Of a stretch of DNA of 59,708 nt, positions 9,301-17,280 are shown one piece after another. Numbering within the stretch: the stretch's first letter is position 1; each line of letters starts with the position of its first letter. The stretch covers positions 1 through 59,708 of the forward strand of contig CAZYLH010000003.1 of NCBI GenBank assembly GCA_964648695.1, read 5' to 3'. The notes beneath the pieces were generated by a model that did no database searches, was not told where the DNA came from, and worked only from the letters and a program-made list of their open reading frames with translations. Position numbers and translations under genes: made by a program. The stretch is from UBA4292 sp964648695. Its GTDB lineage: Bacteria; Bacillota; Clostridia; Lachnospirales; Lachnospiraceae.

Positions 9301-9719
9301 GTGGTGCTCTCCGGTCCGTCGTTGAAGGTTTCTAATATTTCTCTTGACGAGCTTTTTATATCGATTTCATAAGTGCCCGGCAAAACGTCCAGATCAAAGA
9401 TCACGCTCTGAGCAAAAAAAACATATGCACTGTCAATGATCCCGTTTTCCTCTAACTCTTCCCCGACTGTGAGGACATCTGCGCCCTCATCGATGGTAAT
9501 CTCCACAACCGCAGAGTCCACATCTCGCTCCTCGCGGTCAAACACTTTATACCCAAAGCTGTACATCTGCTGCGCACCGATTATCCCCACAAAGAGTGCC
9601 AAAGTCCCCAGAAGAACCCACAGGGCATTGCTTATAAGGCTTAGGCTCATGCCATGGAGCTTTTCCTGAGAGATTTTATGCTTTGTATTCTGTTTGACTA
9701 TGGTTGCCTTTTTTTTCAT
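9297..9719 (-). CDS. Short MltG-like membrane protein lacking the catalytic domain
   Basis: A 140-residue protein with a basic cytoplasmic tail, one membrane helix (residues 27-49, ALWVLLGTLALFVGIIG) and an extracytoplasmic LysM-like domain (about 71-118: VEITIDEGADVLTVGEELEENGI, then VLPGTYEI). This matches the N-terminal part of endolytic murein transglycosylase MltG/YceG, and the gene sits at the yrrL (mltG) position ahead of trmR. The YceG catalytic region with its active-site Glu is absent. The next gene starts at the stop, so this is not a recent frameshift. It may be a peptidoglycan-synthesis scaffold rather than an enzyme. Confidence 0.75.
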   Translation of the reverse strand: MKKKATIVKQNTKHKISQEKLHGMSLSLISNALWVLLGTLALFVGIIGAQQMYSFGYKVFDREERDVDSAVVEITIDEGADVLTVGEELEENGIIDSAYVFFAQSVIFDLDVLPGTYEIDIKSSSREILETFNDGPESTT

Positions 9720-9739
9720 CGCTTTCGCCTTCTCTCATG

Positions 9740-11407
9740 TCACACTTCCATGATAATGGGCAGGATCATGGGATTTCTCTTGATGCGCTTCCACAAAAAA
9801 TCTCCTAACTCATCCTTGATACAGTTCTTAATACGGCCCCAGTCGGATATATTTCTGCCGGTGCAGTTTTCAACCGCGTTTAGGACGATAATATGCGCCT
9901 CCTCCATAAGGTTCTCGGACTCACGCACATAGACAAAGCCCCTTGAGACGATATCCGGTCCCGCAAGAAGATTGTTTGTGCCCTTCTCGAGTGTGAGCAC
10001 CACAATGATGATGCCATCCCTTGCCAGATTCTGCCTGTCCCGCAAGACGATGTTTCCCACATCGCCAACGCCAAGGCCATCCACTAAGACATCCCCGTGG
10101 GTTACCCTGTCCACAACCTGCGCAGAATTATTGTCAAACTGCAGCACATCGCCGGACTGGAGCATAAAGACGTTTTCCTTTGGAATATCCATGGCGATCG
10201 CAATATCACCCTGCGCCTTTCTGTGGCGGTATTCTCCGTGAACCGGCACAGAATACTTGGGCCGAAGGAGCGCATACATCAGCTTAATCTCCTCCTGGCA
10301 CGCATGGCCGGAGACATGGGTGTCCTGATAAAATACCTTAGCGCCCTTCATGGTCAGCTCATTTATTACCCTTGATACCGCCTTTTCATTTCCAGGGATG
10401 GGATTAGAGCTTAGGATGATCACATCGTTTGGCTTGATGCTCACCTTTTTGTGAGTATTTGTCGCCATTCGTGACAAAGCCGCCATGGATTCTCCCTGGC
10501 TTCCCGTGGTGATAAGCACCGTCTTCTCATCAGGATAATTCTTTAAATTTTCTATGTCAATAAGCGTCCCTTCCGGGATGCGGATATATCCCAGCTCTGA
10601 TGCAATGTTGATAACCGTCACCATACTGCGGCCTTCAATGACCACCTTCCTGCCGTATTTGTAGGCAGAATTTATTATCTGCTGTACACGGTCAACATTT
10701 GAGGCAAAAGTAGCCACGATAATGCGGTGATCCACATTTTCTGCAAACAGATTGTCAAAGGTTGTTCCAACCGTCCGCTCCGACATGCTAAAGCCCGCCT
10801 TGGTGGCGTTGGTGCTGTCGCACAGCAGAGCCAAAACTCCCTTTCTGCCAAGCTCTCCAAAGCGCTGCAAATCCACCACATCCCCAAACACCGGAGTATA
10901 GTCAATCTTAAAATCCCCGGTGTGAAGCACAGTGCCAAGCGGTGTAAATATAGCCAGCGCCGCCGCATCCGCAATGCTGTGGTTTGTTCTTATAAATTCC
11001 ACCCTAAAACAGCCCAGTGTTATGTTCTCGCCGTAGGAAACCACATGGCGCTTCACCACGTCCAACATCTCGTGCTCTGCAAGCTTATGCTCTATAAGGG
11101 CGGTTGTAAGCCGCGTTGCATAGACGGGGACATTGATCTCATGGAGCACATATGGCAGTGCGCCAATATGATCCTCATGTCCATGCGTGATCAGAATACC
11201 CTTCACCTTGTTAGCATTCTGTTTTAAGTATGTGATATCCGGTATTACCAGATCTATTCCCAGCATGTCCTCCGTGGGAAAGGACAGGCCGCAGTCCACA
11301 ATAATAATACTGTCCCCATATTCAAAGGCAGTAATGTTCATTCCGATGGACTCTAATCCGCCCAAGGGAATAATTTTAAGTCCGTTCTTCTTTTTCTTAT
11401 AATCCAA
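9740..11407 (-). CDS. rnj: Ribonuclease J
   Basis: Metallo-beta-lactamase/beta-CASP nuclease with 5'-3' exoribonuclease and endonuclease activity; main mRNA turnover and rRNA maturation enzyme of Firmicutes. The zinc motif HGHEDH is at residues 75-80, a further metal Asp/His set lies in VLHTGDFKIDY, and the beta-CASP region has HVSGHA and VPVHGEYRH. I place the start at TTG (11407), six bases after GGAGG. A GTG 33 bases further upstream has no good site. That gives 555 residues, the usual family length. It sits between DUF1292 and the MltG-like gene. Confidence 0.97.
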   Translation of the reverse strand: MDYKKKKNGLKIIPLGGLESIGMNITAFEYGDSIIIVDCGLSFPTEDMLGIDLVIPDITYLKQNANKVKGILITHGHEDHIGALPYVLHEINVPVYATRLTTALIEHKLAEHEMLDVVKRHVVSYGENITLGCFRVEFIRTNHSIADAAALAIFTPLGTVLHTGDFKIDYTPVFGDVVDLQRFGELGRKGVLALLCDSTNATKAGFSMSERTVGTTFDNLFAENVDHRIIVATFASNVDRVQQIINSAYKYGRKVVIEGRSMVTVINIASELGYIRIPEGTLIDIENLKNYPDEKTVLITTGSQGESMAALSRMATNTHKKVSIKPNDVIILSSNPIPGNEKAVSRVINELTMKGAKVFYQDTHVSGHACQEEIKLMYALLRPKYSVPVHGEYRHRKAQGDIAIAMDIPKENVFMLQSGDVLQFDNNSAQVVDRVTHGDVLVDGLGVGDVGNIVLRDRQNLARDGIIIVVLTLEKGTNNLLAGPDIVSRGFVYVRESENLMEEAHIIVLNAVENCTGRNISDWGRIKNCIKDELGDFLWKRIKRNPMILPIIMEV

Positions 11408-11448
11408 ATTTAACCTCCATTTTTTCTGTGCAGTACACACATTTCCTC

Positions 11449-11706
11449 TTACTCTTCCTCATCCATCAGCTCCTGAAAAATTTTGCCGATGTAATCAAGC
11501 TCACGATCATCATCCACCGGCACATAGCTGACCTCCTCTGTCTCTGACACTCCGACCTCTTTAAAAATATAACATTCTGCGTCTAAATCCTGTGTCTCGG
11601 ATACCAGGATATAGTTGACTCCCCCCACGCGGGTCGCCTCCAAAACAAAAAGCTCTGCCTCCTGATCATCCTCATCCAGAAATGTTATCTTCTCTAACTT
11701 ACTCAT
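11449..11706 (-). CDS. DUF1292 domain protein (YrzB-like)
   Basis: An acidic 85-residue protein of unknown role: KITFLDEDDQEAELFVLEAT, ending VPVDDDRELDYIGKIFQELMDEEE. The family is conserved in Firmicutes directly downstream of ruvX, as here, where its start overlaps the ruvX end by eight bases. I see no enzymatic motif. The conserved placement with IreB and RuvX is the best functional clue. Confidence 0.88.
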   Translation of the reverse strand: MSKLEKITFLDEDDQEAELFVLEATRVGGVNYILVSETQDLDAECYIFKEVGVSETEEVSYVPVDDDRELDYIGKIFQELMDEEE

Positions 11707-12139
11707 TTTCTATTATCCTACCAGTTTTACTGCCGAGGTAATCCTCCAGAATTAACACCGCGGCAACCTGATCGATATATTCCTTTCTTCTGCTTTTTTC
11801 TATGCCGTTTTTTATGAGGATCTCATCCGCCTCCCGGCTTGTCAGCCGCTCATCCACCATGTGTATAGGCAGTCCCGTCCTTCGCTCTAACATCCTGGCA
11901 AATTCCAAAGTTTTTTTAACGCGCTCTCCCGCCGTGCCGTCCATGTTATAGGGGCATCCCAAAACCAGTTCTGTGACCTTTCTCTCTAAAATAAGCTCCT
12001 CAATCCTGGCACAGGTCCTTCTAAGCTTATTTTCCTCTTTTCTGACGATGGTCTCAAGCGGCAGAACCGTCATATTTAAGGCGTCCGTCACAGCCACCCC
12101 GACAGTTTTGCTGCCATAATCAAGTCCCATTATACTCAT
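11699..12139 (-). CDS. ruvX: RuvX/YqgF family RNase H-fold nuclease
   Basis: RNase H-like protein linked to 16S rRNA 5'-end processing (and, by analogy, Holliday junction resolution). The 146-residue chain begins MSIMGLDYGSKTVGVAVTD with the first catalytic Asp. It contains LVLGCPYNMDGTAGERV, VDERLTSREAD (a second acidic residue) and YIDQVAAVLILEDYL (the third). Two nearby ATG codons could start it and neither has a strong ribosome site. It begins three bases after ireB and overlaps DUF1292. Confidence 0.95.
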   Translation of the reverse strand: MSIMGLDYGSKTVGVAVTDALNMTVLPLETIVRKEENKLRRTCARIEELILERKVTELVLGCPYNMDGTAGERVKKTLEFARMLERRTGLPIHMVDERLTSREADEILIKNGIEKSRRKEYIDQVAAVLILEDYLGSKTGRIIENE

Positions 12140-12142
12140 AAC

Positions 12143-12415
12143 TTAGCGCTTTTCGGATTTAAACTTCACATCTATATAGTTCTGCAGCATTTCCTCTAAA
12201 AGCTCATCCCTCTCCGCCTTCATGATAAGGCTCCTAGCACCGTTATGGCTGGTGATATAGGTCGGATCCCCTGACATAATGTATCCGACAATCTGGCTTA
12301 CCGGATTATACCCCTTCTCCACCAGCGCTAAATATACTCTCTCAAGAATATCTCCTACCTGCAGCTCCTTTTCAACTTGAACCTTAAAATACTGGGTATG
12401 CTTCATCTCCGCCAT
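12143..12415 (-). CDS. ireB: IreB family regulatory phosphoprotein (UPF0297)
   Basis: Small protein phosphorylated by the PASTA-kinase/phosphatase system in enterococci, where it affects cephalosporin tolerance. The family signature is clear: EKGYNPVSQIVGYIMSGDP then TYITSHNGARSLI. The start chosen is ATG at 12415, five bases after GGAGG; a TTG twelve bases upstream overlaps that site. The product is 90 residues. It heads the ireB-ruvX-DUF1292-rnj series and is preceded by a 5' leader carrying conserved element copy A. Confidence 0.93.
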   Translation of the reverse strand: MAEMKHTQYFKVQVEKELQVGDILERVYLALVEKGYNPVSQIVGYIMSGDPTYITSHNGARSLIMKAERDELLEEMLQNYIDVKFKSEKR

Positions 12416-12496
12416 TTCCGCCTCCAAGCCACTTTCTTATATGCACAAATTTTTAATTTTTGTATAATTGATACTTGCATTGCTCCGCATAATTTT

Positions 12497-12548
12497 CTCT
12501 CACAATCCTAAAACACCCAAAATCCACTCATTTTTCCAGCGAAAAATG
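12497..12548 (-). promoter_or_regulatory. Conserved 5' leader element, copy A
   Basis: On the minus strand: a hairpin (CATTTTTC, loop GCTG, GAAAAATG), then GAGTGGATTTTGGGTGT and TTTAGGATTGTGAGAG. The 40-nt block 12497-12536 matches 24138-24177 at 34 positions and all six differences are transitions. It lies about 26 bases downstream of a promoter -10 box, so it should be transcribed as part of the ireB leader. I do not recognise it as a known riboswitch class. Confidence 0.6.
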
Positions 12549-12574
12549 GCTACTCTTAGGAGCTTATGTATCAT

Positions 12575-12603
12575 ATTCTAGTACATTTTCACCTGCGTTT
12601 CAA
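12575..12603 (-). promoter_or_regulatory. Promoter of the ireB-ruvX-rnj operon
   Basis: On the minus strand TTGAAA, 17-bp spacer, TAGAAT, just downstream of the mtaB stop. The expected transcript carries a leader of roughly 150 bases before ireB. Confidence 0.65.
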
Positions 12604-12622
12604 GGCTTTTAGCTACTTTGCT

Positions 12623-14136
12623 CTAAAAAGGCTCAAAAAGCATTACCTCATCCGTCAGGGCTTTTGTAAGTCTTCCCTTATAAATTGTCCCAGAAACTGC
12701 CCCTTTCGCCGGAAGCAAAAGAGCAGCCCTTACATACTCCTTTGTATACCCCACAAGATAATTTGCACCCTCTATCTCCTCTTCTTCCTCTAACAAAACT
12801 GCCACCTCTCGCCCAATAAGGCTTTTCCTGTATTCTGCAGAGAGCTGCCCTGTCAGTTTTAAAAGCCTTGCGCTTCGCTCTGCCTTTATCTGCTCTTTAA
12901 CCTGTCCCGGCATGGAGGCCGCCACGGTGCCCTGCCTTGCGGAATACTTAAAGACATGCATCTCGTAAAGTCTGCATTCTGCAAGAAAGTCATATGTCGC
13001 CTCAAACTCCTCATCCGTCTCCTGCGGAAATCCCACGATCACATCTGTGGTGATGGCGGGATTATCAAAAACTTCACGCAGGATTTTACATTTTTCAGCA
13101 TACTCCTCCACCGTGTAGCGGCGGTTCATTCTCTTTAAAACGCTATTACACCCGCTTTGCAGGGAGAGATGAAAGTGCGGGCATATCTGCGGTATTTTAG
13201 CAAGTGAAACTGCAAACTCACGAGTGATTATGCGGGGCTCTAAGGAGCTAAGGCGAATTCTTAAAATTCCGGGGACATGTGAGATAGCTTTTATCAGCTC
13301 TAACAGGTAATTCCCTGCAAAGGTCTGTCCGCCGTAATCCCCTTCCCTTCGCAGCTTATCAAGCCCGTAGGAGCTTAAATGTATGCCGGTTAAGACAATC
13401 TCCTTTACCCCTGCTGCCGCTAGCTCACTGACCTCCTCTAGCGTATCCTCTAAAGACCTGCTTCTTATGCGCCCCCTGGTGTATGGAATAATGCAGTAGC
13501 TGCAAAACTGATTGCATCCCTCCTGCACCTTTACATACGCTCTGGTACGTGCTCCGGCCCCTGAAATGCTAATCCTCTCATAGCAGTCACTTTTTCCTAT
13601 ATCAGTATAGAAAAAGCAGTCCTCCCGCCCGTTAAAATATTCCGAAAGGATATCCGTAAGCTTTGATTTTTGGTCGTTTCCTATGGCGATGTCAACACAG
13701 GCGTCACCCATAATCTCCTCGCCGCGCGCCTGAACGTAACACCCCACAGCCACCACCAGCGCGGCCGGATTTTGCTTTTTTGCGCGGTGCAACATCTGTC
13801 TGGATTTTCTGTCCGCGATATTTGTCACAGAGCAGGTATTTACTANNNNNNNNNNNNNNNNNNNNNNNNNNNNNNNNNNNNNNNNNNNNNNNNNNNNNNN
13901 NNNNNNNNNNNNNNNNNNNNNNNNNNNNNNNNNNNNNNNNNNNNNAACATCTGTCTGGATTTTCTGTCCGCGATATTTGTCACAGAGCAGGTATTTACTA
14001 TATACACATCCGCAGGTTCATCAAATGGGACAATCTCATAGCCATCCTGCCGCAGTGCCTCTCTCATTACCTCTGTCTCATAAAAATTCACCTTACAGCC
14101 CAGGTTATGAAGGGCTGCTCTTTTTGAAACGCTCAT
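12623..14136 (-). CDS. mtaB: tRNA t6A37 methylthiotransferase MtaB (interrupted by an assembly gap)
   Basis: Radical SAM enzyme that converts t6A37 to ms2t6A37 in ANN-decoding tRNAs. The N-terminal UPF0004 cluster includes HNLGCKVN, VNTCSVTNIADRKSRQM and VGCYVQ. The radical SAM motif CNQFCSYC is followed by IIPYTRGRIRSRS, and a C-terminal TRAM-like segment ends the protein. 100 N (13846-13945) split the gene, with identical 55-bp sequences on each side. Removing one copy plus the N (155 bases) leaves 1359 bases, exactly 453 codons, so the real gene is intact at 452 residues. The ribosome site is AAGGA nine bases before ATG. No terminator is seen after the stop. Confidence 0.93.
13791..14000. 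other. Assembly gap with duplicated contig ends
   Basis: Positions 13791-13845 and 13946-14000 are the same 55 bases and flank exactly 100 N. This is the mark of two contigs whose k-mer overlap (55) was not merged during scaffolding. It is not a biological repeat. Confidence 0.95.
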
Positions 14137-14168
14137 TTTCGTTTTTCCTTAAAATCACATGTTTATGC

Positions 14169-14197
14169 TTGACTTTTATCCGGGAAATAGCTACTAT
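14169..14197 (+). promoter_or_regulatory. Promoter of the HPr-like gene
   Basis: TTGACT, 17-bp spacer, TACTAT. The -10 box overlaps the -10 box of a minus-strand promoter candidate (14193-14198). Confidence 0.65.
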
Positions 14198-14220
14198 AAA
14201 GGCAGCAATTAAGTGCTCAA
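14193..14220 (-). promoter_or_regulatory. Candidate mtaB promoter overlapping the HPr-like promoter
   Basis: On the minus strand TTGAGC, 16-bp spacer, TATAGT. It uses nearly the same -10 bases as the plus-strand promoter, so the two could not be occupied at once. Confidence 0.45.
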
Positions 14221-14249
14221 CAAAGCAAAAAACTTAGGAGGTGTTTTAC

Positions 14250-14480
14250 ATGCAAACAGTACAGATTTCTCTTAACTCCATTGATAAGGTTAAGTCCTTC
14301 GTGAATGATTTAACCAAGTTTAACGCGGATTTTGACCTTGTATCCGGCAGATATGTTATCGATGCAAAGTCCATCATGGGGATCTTCAGTCTGGATCTTT
14401 CCAAGCCCATAGACCTTACCATCCATGAGCAGGGAGATATCGCTCCTATCTTAGAGGCTCTAAAGCCCTACATAGTTTAA
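14250..14480 (+). CDS. HPr-fold protein without the phosphocarrier histidine
   Basis: A 76-residue HPr-like protein. The region around the regulatory serine is preserved (DAKSIMGIFSLDL, Ser41 at the position of HPr Ser46), but the active-site segment GLHARP is replaced by SLNSIDKVKSF and there is no His. It therefore cannot pass phosphate in the PTS, yet might still be an HprK substrate or a regulator. The start is ATG eight bases after AGGAGG; a codon nine bases upstream lies inside that site. It has its own promoter on the plus strand, and its TAA shares bases with the thiI stop codon on the other strand. Confidence 0.85.
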   Translation: MQTVQISLNSIDKVKSFVNDLTKFNADFDLVSGRYVIDAKSIMGIFSLDLSKPIDLTIHEQGDIAPILEALKPYIV

Positions 14481-15670
14481 TCCGGCTTAACCCAGATGGT
14501 TTCCACAGTTTCTAAAGCGGTCTGCATAAGCTCATCTATTTTTTCTGTAAGATGGGTTTCAGACCGCTTTATGTGTTTTAGAACGGGCTTTGTGACCGGG
14601 TGCTTTGCCACAAAAATTGTGCAACAGTCCTCATAGGGAAGGATTGATGTCTCAAAGGTTCCTATTCTTTCTGAAATCTCCACAATCTCCTGCTTATCAA
14701 GACCCACGCACGGTCTGTACACCGGCATGGTGCACACCTCATTTGTGACCAGCATGCTTGCCATCGTCTGTGAGGCAACCTGACCTATACTCTCGCCTGT
14801 AACCAGTCCCAGACAATCGCTCTTTTCGGCGAGTATCTGGGCGATTTTCATCATGTACCGGCGCATGATGATCGTCAGCTCATCATGGGGGCATTTCTCA
14901 TAGATATACATCTGGATATCCGTAAAATTCACAATATTTAAATTGATGGGCCCCGCATAGCGCGCCACAATCTTTGCCAAGTCTATAACCTTTTGCTTTG
15001 CCCACTCGCTGGTATACGGCGGAGCGTGAAAGTAGGTGGCGTCAAGCTTACAGCCGCGTTTTGCTATCATATACCCTGCCACAGGGCTGTCTATTCCTCC
15101 GGAGAGCAAGAGCATGGCCTTGCCGCTTGTCCCCACGGGCATACCGCCGGGCCCCTTAATCTCCTTTGAATACAGGTTGATAAACTGCTCCCGGATCTCA
15201 ATATTTATGAGAATCTCCGGCTTATGAACATCAACACGCATCCCTGGAAAATGCTCTAAGATCGCCTCGCCAAGATCCTCGTTAATCTCCTGTGAGGTCT
15301 TAGGATAATTTTTCCTTGCGCGTCTTGCATTCACCTTAAAAGTGCTGGTGCAGTCTTTTCCGTATATCTCTCTTACATAGTCTAAAACCTGCTCTGTAAG
15401 CTTATCAAAGCCCTCATCAGGCATCTGCACAACGGGGCATATCCCCGTGATCCCAAACACCTTATTTAAGGCATCCGTCACCTCGTCCACATCGCAGTCA
15501 CTATTAGCCTCTGCATAGATTCTTCCCGGCTGCTTATATACATGCAGATCGCCTTCAACGTTTTTTAGGGCTCTTCGCATCTGCTTTAAAAGGGCGTCCT
15601 CAAACAGGAATCTATTTTTCCCCTTAAGGCCGATCTCCGAATACTTGATCAGAAATACTTTAAATTTCAT
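14477..15670 (-). CDS. thiI: tRNA sulfurtransferase ThiI
   Basis: Makes 4-thiouridine at position 8 of tRNA and can supply sulfur for thiamine thiazole. The 397-residue chain has an N-terminal ferredoxin-like/THUMP region (IKYSEIGLKGKNR to about 165) and the PP-loop pyrophosphatase motif LLLSGGIDSPVAGYMIAKRG. It has no C-terminal rhodanese domain, the short form found in Firmicutes, which takes sulfur directly from a dedicated cysteine desulfurase. That partner gene is immediately upstream (12-base gap). ATG at 15670 has GGAG seven bases ahead. The 3' end overlaps the HPr-like gene by four bases. Confidence 0.96.
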   Translation of the reverse strand: MKFKVFLIKYSEIGLKGKNRFLFEDALLKQMRRALKNVEGDLHVYKQPGRIYAEANSDCDVDEVTDALNKVFGITGICPVVQMPDEGFDKLTEQVLDYVREIYGKDCTSTFKVNARRARKNYPKTSQEINEDLGEAILEHFPGMRVDVHKPEILINIEIREQFINLYSKEIKGPGGMPVGTSGKAMLLLSGGIDSPVAGYMIAKRGCKLDATYFHAPPYTSEWAKQKVIDLAKIVARYAGPINLNIVNFTDIQMYIYEKCPHDELTIIMRRYMMKIAQILAEKSDCLGLVTGESIGQVASQTMASMLVTNEVCTMPVYRPCVGLDKQEIVEISERIGTFETSILPYEDCCTIFVAKHPVTKPVLKHIKRSETHLTEKIDELMQTALETVETIWVKPD

Positions 15671-15682
15671 CAAATTTCTCCT

Positions 15683-16843
15683 TTAGCTTCGCTTAAAACG
15701 CCTAAGCACCGGCAGCAGCTCCTTTAGAGCCGTAACGGTGCAGTCTATCTCCTCCTGCGTTGTAAACACTGACATGCTAAAGCGCAGTGTGGCGTTTAAA
15801 TGTTCCTTTTTTAACCCCATTCCCAAAAGAGTGGCGCTTATGGCAGGGTGATTTGTGGCACAGGCTGAGCCAGATGAAACGTAAATGCCCCTCCCTTCCA
15901 GCGCATGAAGCAAAACCTCACTTTTATCGATCCCATCAAAGCTTGCGCTCACCACATGCGGCGCACTGCCACGCCCCGGCAGTCCGTTTACAAAAACCCC
16001 CTCGATAGCGCTAAGCTCCTTTAAAAAATAGTCTCTTAGTAGATAGAGCCTTTCCATATCCTCTGTGAGGTTTTTATATGCCATCTTTGCAGCAAGCCCC
16101 ATCCCGGCAATACCCGGGACATTTTCGGTTCCGGATCTCATCCCCCTTTGCTGGCCGCCTCCTGGCATTAGAGGCTTTATGCGAACGCCATCTTTTACGT
16201 ATAAAAATCCCACGCCCTTTGGGCCATGAATCTTATGTGCGCTTGCAGTAAGCAAATCCACTTTTAGCGCCTTAGGGTGAACAGGAAGCTTTCCGTAAGC
16301 CTGTACCGCATCCACATGAAAGAGTGTCCTTGGATTTTCCTTTTTTATAATCTCCCCCGCCTCGCCGATTGGCATTATAGAGCCGACCTCATTGTTGACA
16401 TACATTATGGATACCAAAACCGTATCCTGCCGCATTGCCGCCGCCAGGTCGTTAAGGTTAATCCTCGCGTTCTCATCCACGGGCAGATACGTCACCTCAA
16501 AGCCAAGCTCCTCAAGAGCTTTCATGGATTCAAGTACCGCCGGATGCTCAACGCTTGTGGTGATCAAATGCCTGCCATTTCGCTTATTTGCAAGAGCGCC
16601 GCCTATTATCGCAAGATTATCCGCCTCCGTACCGCATGAGGTAAAGATGATCTCCTTTTCCTGACTGTGAAGCGTCTTTGCGATCCTTTGCCTTGCCTTT
16701 TGTATATGCAAAGCCGCTTCCATCCCCTTTTTATGCATGGAGGAGGGATTTGCGTACTCCTCATTCATGATTTGCAGCATAAGCTCCTGCACCGCCAGAG
16801 AAACCTTAGTGGTCGCAGAATTATCCAGATAGATCTCCTTCAC
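15683..16843 (-). CDS. Cysteine desulfurase (NifS/IscS family, ThiI partner)
   Basis: PLP enzyme that takes sulfur from cysteine as a protein persulfide. Visible motifs are YLDNSATTKVS, SVEHPAVLESM (PLP-stacking His), the PLP lysine in SAHKIHGPKG, and the active Cys in SSGSACATNHP. The start chosen is GTG at 16843 about six bases after GGGAGAG, giving 386 residues and a family-like beginning (VKEIYLDNSATT); an ATG 33 bases upstream has no ribosome site. Position directly before thiI matches the dedicated pair of B. subtilis (nifZ-thiI). A terminator separates it from yajC. Confidence 0.94.
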   Translation of the reverse strand: MKEIYLDNSATTKVSLAVQELMLQIMNEEYANPSSMHKKGMEAALHIQKARQRIAKTLHSQEKEIIFTSCGTEADNLAIIGGALANKRNGRHLITTSVEHPAVLESMKALEELGFEVTYLPVDENARINLNDLAAAMRQDTVLVSIMYVNNEVGSIMPIGEAGEIIKKENPRTLFHVDAVQAYGKLPVHPKALKVDLLTASAHKIHGPKGVGFLYVKDGVRIKPLMPGGGQQRGMRSGTENVPGIAGMGLAAKMAYKNLTEDMERLYLLRDYFLKELSAIEGVFVNGLPGRGSAPHVVSASFDGIDKSEVLLHALEGRGIYVSSGSACATNHPAISATLLGMGLKKEHLNATLRFSMSVFTTQEEIDCTVTALKELLPVLRRFKRS

Positions 16844-16888
16844 CTTTAACTCTCCCAAAAAAGCATTAAAGCTCATAAGCCTGCAAAA

Positions 16889-16912
16889 GGCTACTGCAGC
16901 CTCGCAGTAGCC
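16889..16912 (-). terminator. Terminator after yajC
   Basis: On the minus strand GGCTACTGC and GCAGTAGCC pair over a 6-base loop and are followed by TTTTG. Confidence 0.75.
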
Positions 16913-16929
16913 CTCATACTCTCTTAATC

Positions 16930-17244
16930 CTACTCTGTCTGAGCCTTCTCGCTCTCCACGATGGCGGTCTTTTGCATCGGGATCCGACAGTTTTTGTTGC
17001 TGCCAAACTCGACAATCACTGTGTCATCCGTGATATCAATGACAACTCCGTAAAATCCAGAGGTAGTCAAAACGCTGTCTCCAACCTCTAACTCTGAGAG
17101 CATCTGCGCAGTCTTTTTCTGCTGCTTCTTCTGAGGTCTGATAAAGAAAAACCAGAGAGCAGCAAAGAGTACTACATAGATAACGATAATGCTAAGAAAT
17201 CCGTCAGTGCTGCCTGTATCCGTGGCGATTAAGATGTTTGTCAT
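16930..17244 (-). CDS. yajC: Preprotein translocase accessory subunit YajC
   Basis: Small inner-membrane partner of SecDF. The 104-residue protein has one membrane helix (about residues 16-35, FLSIIVIYVVLFAALWFFFI) followed by the family hallmark RPQKKQQKK and a soluble domain with LEVGDSVLTTSGFYGVVIDI. It lies 36 bases after tgt, the usual neighbour, but no secD or secF is in the window. Confidence 0.95.
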   Translation of the reverse strand: MTNILIATDTGSTDGFLSIIVIYVVLFAALWFFFIRPQKKQQKKTAQMLSELEVGDSVLTTSGFYGVVIDITDDTVIVEFGSNKNCRIPMQKTAIVESEKAQTE

Positions 17245-17280
17245 AAATTCTATTCCTTTCCGCTGTGTCCCAGCTTTAAT

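Noticed and set aside
13791..14000. 55-bp direct repeat around an N tract
   Set aside because: It is an unmerged contig overlap; collapsing it restores the mtaB frame exactly.
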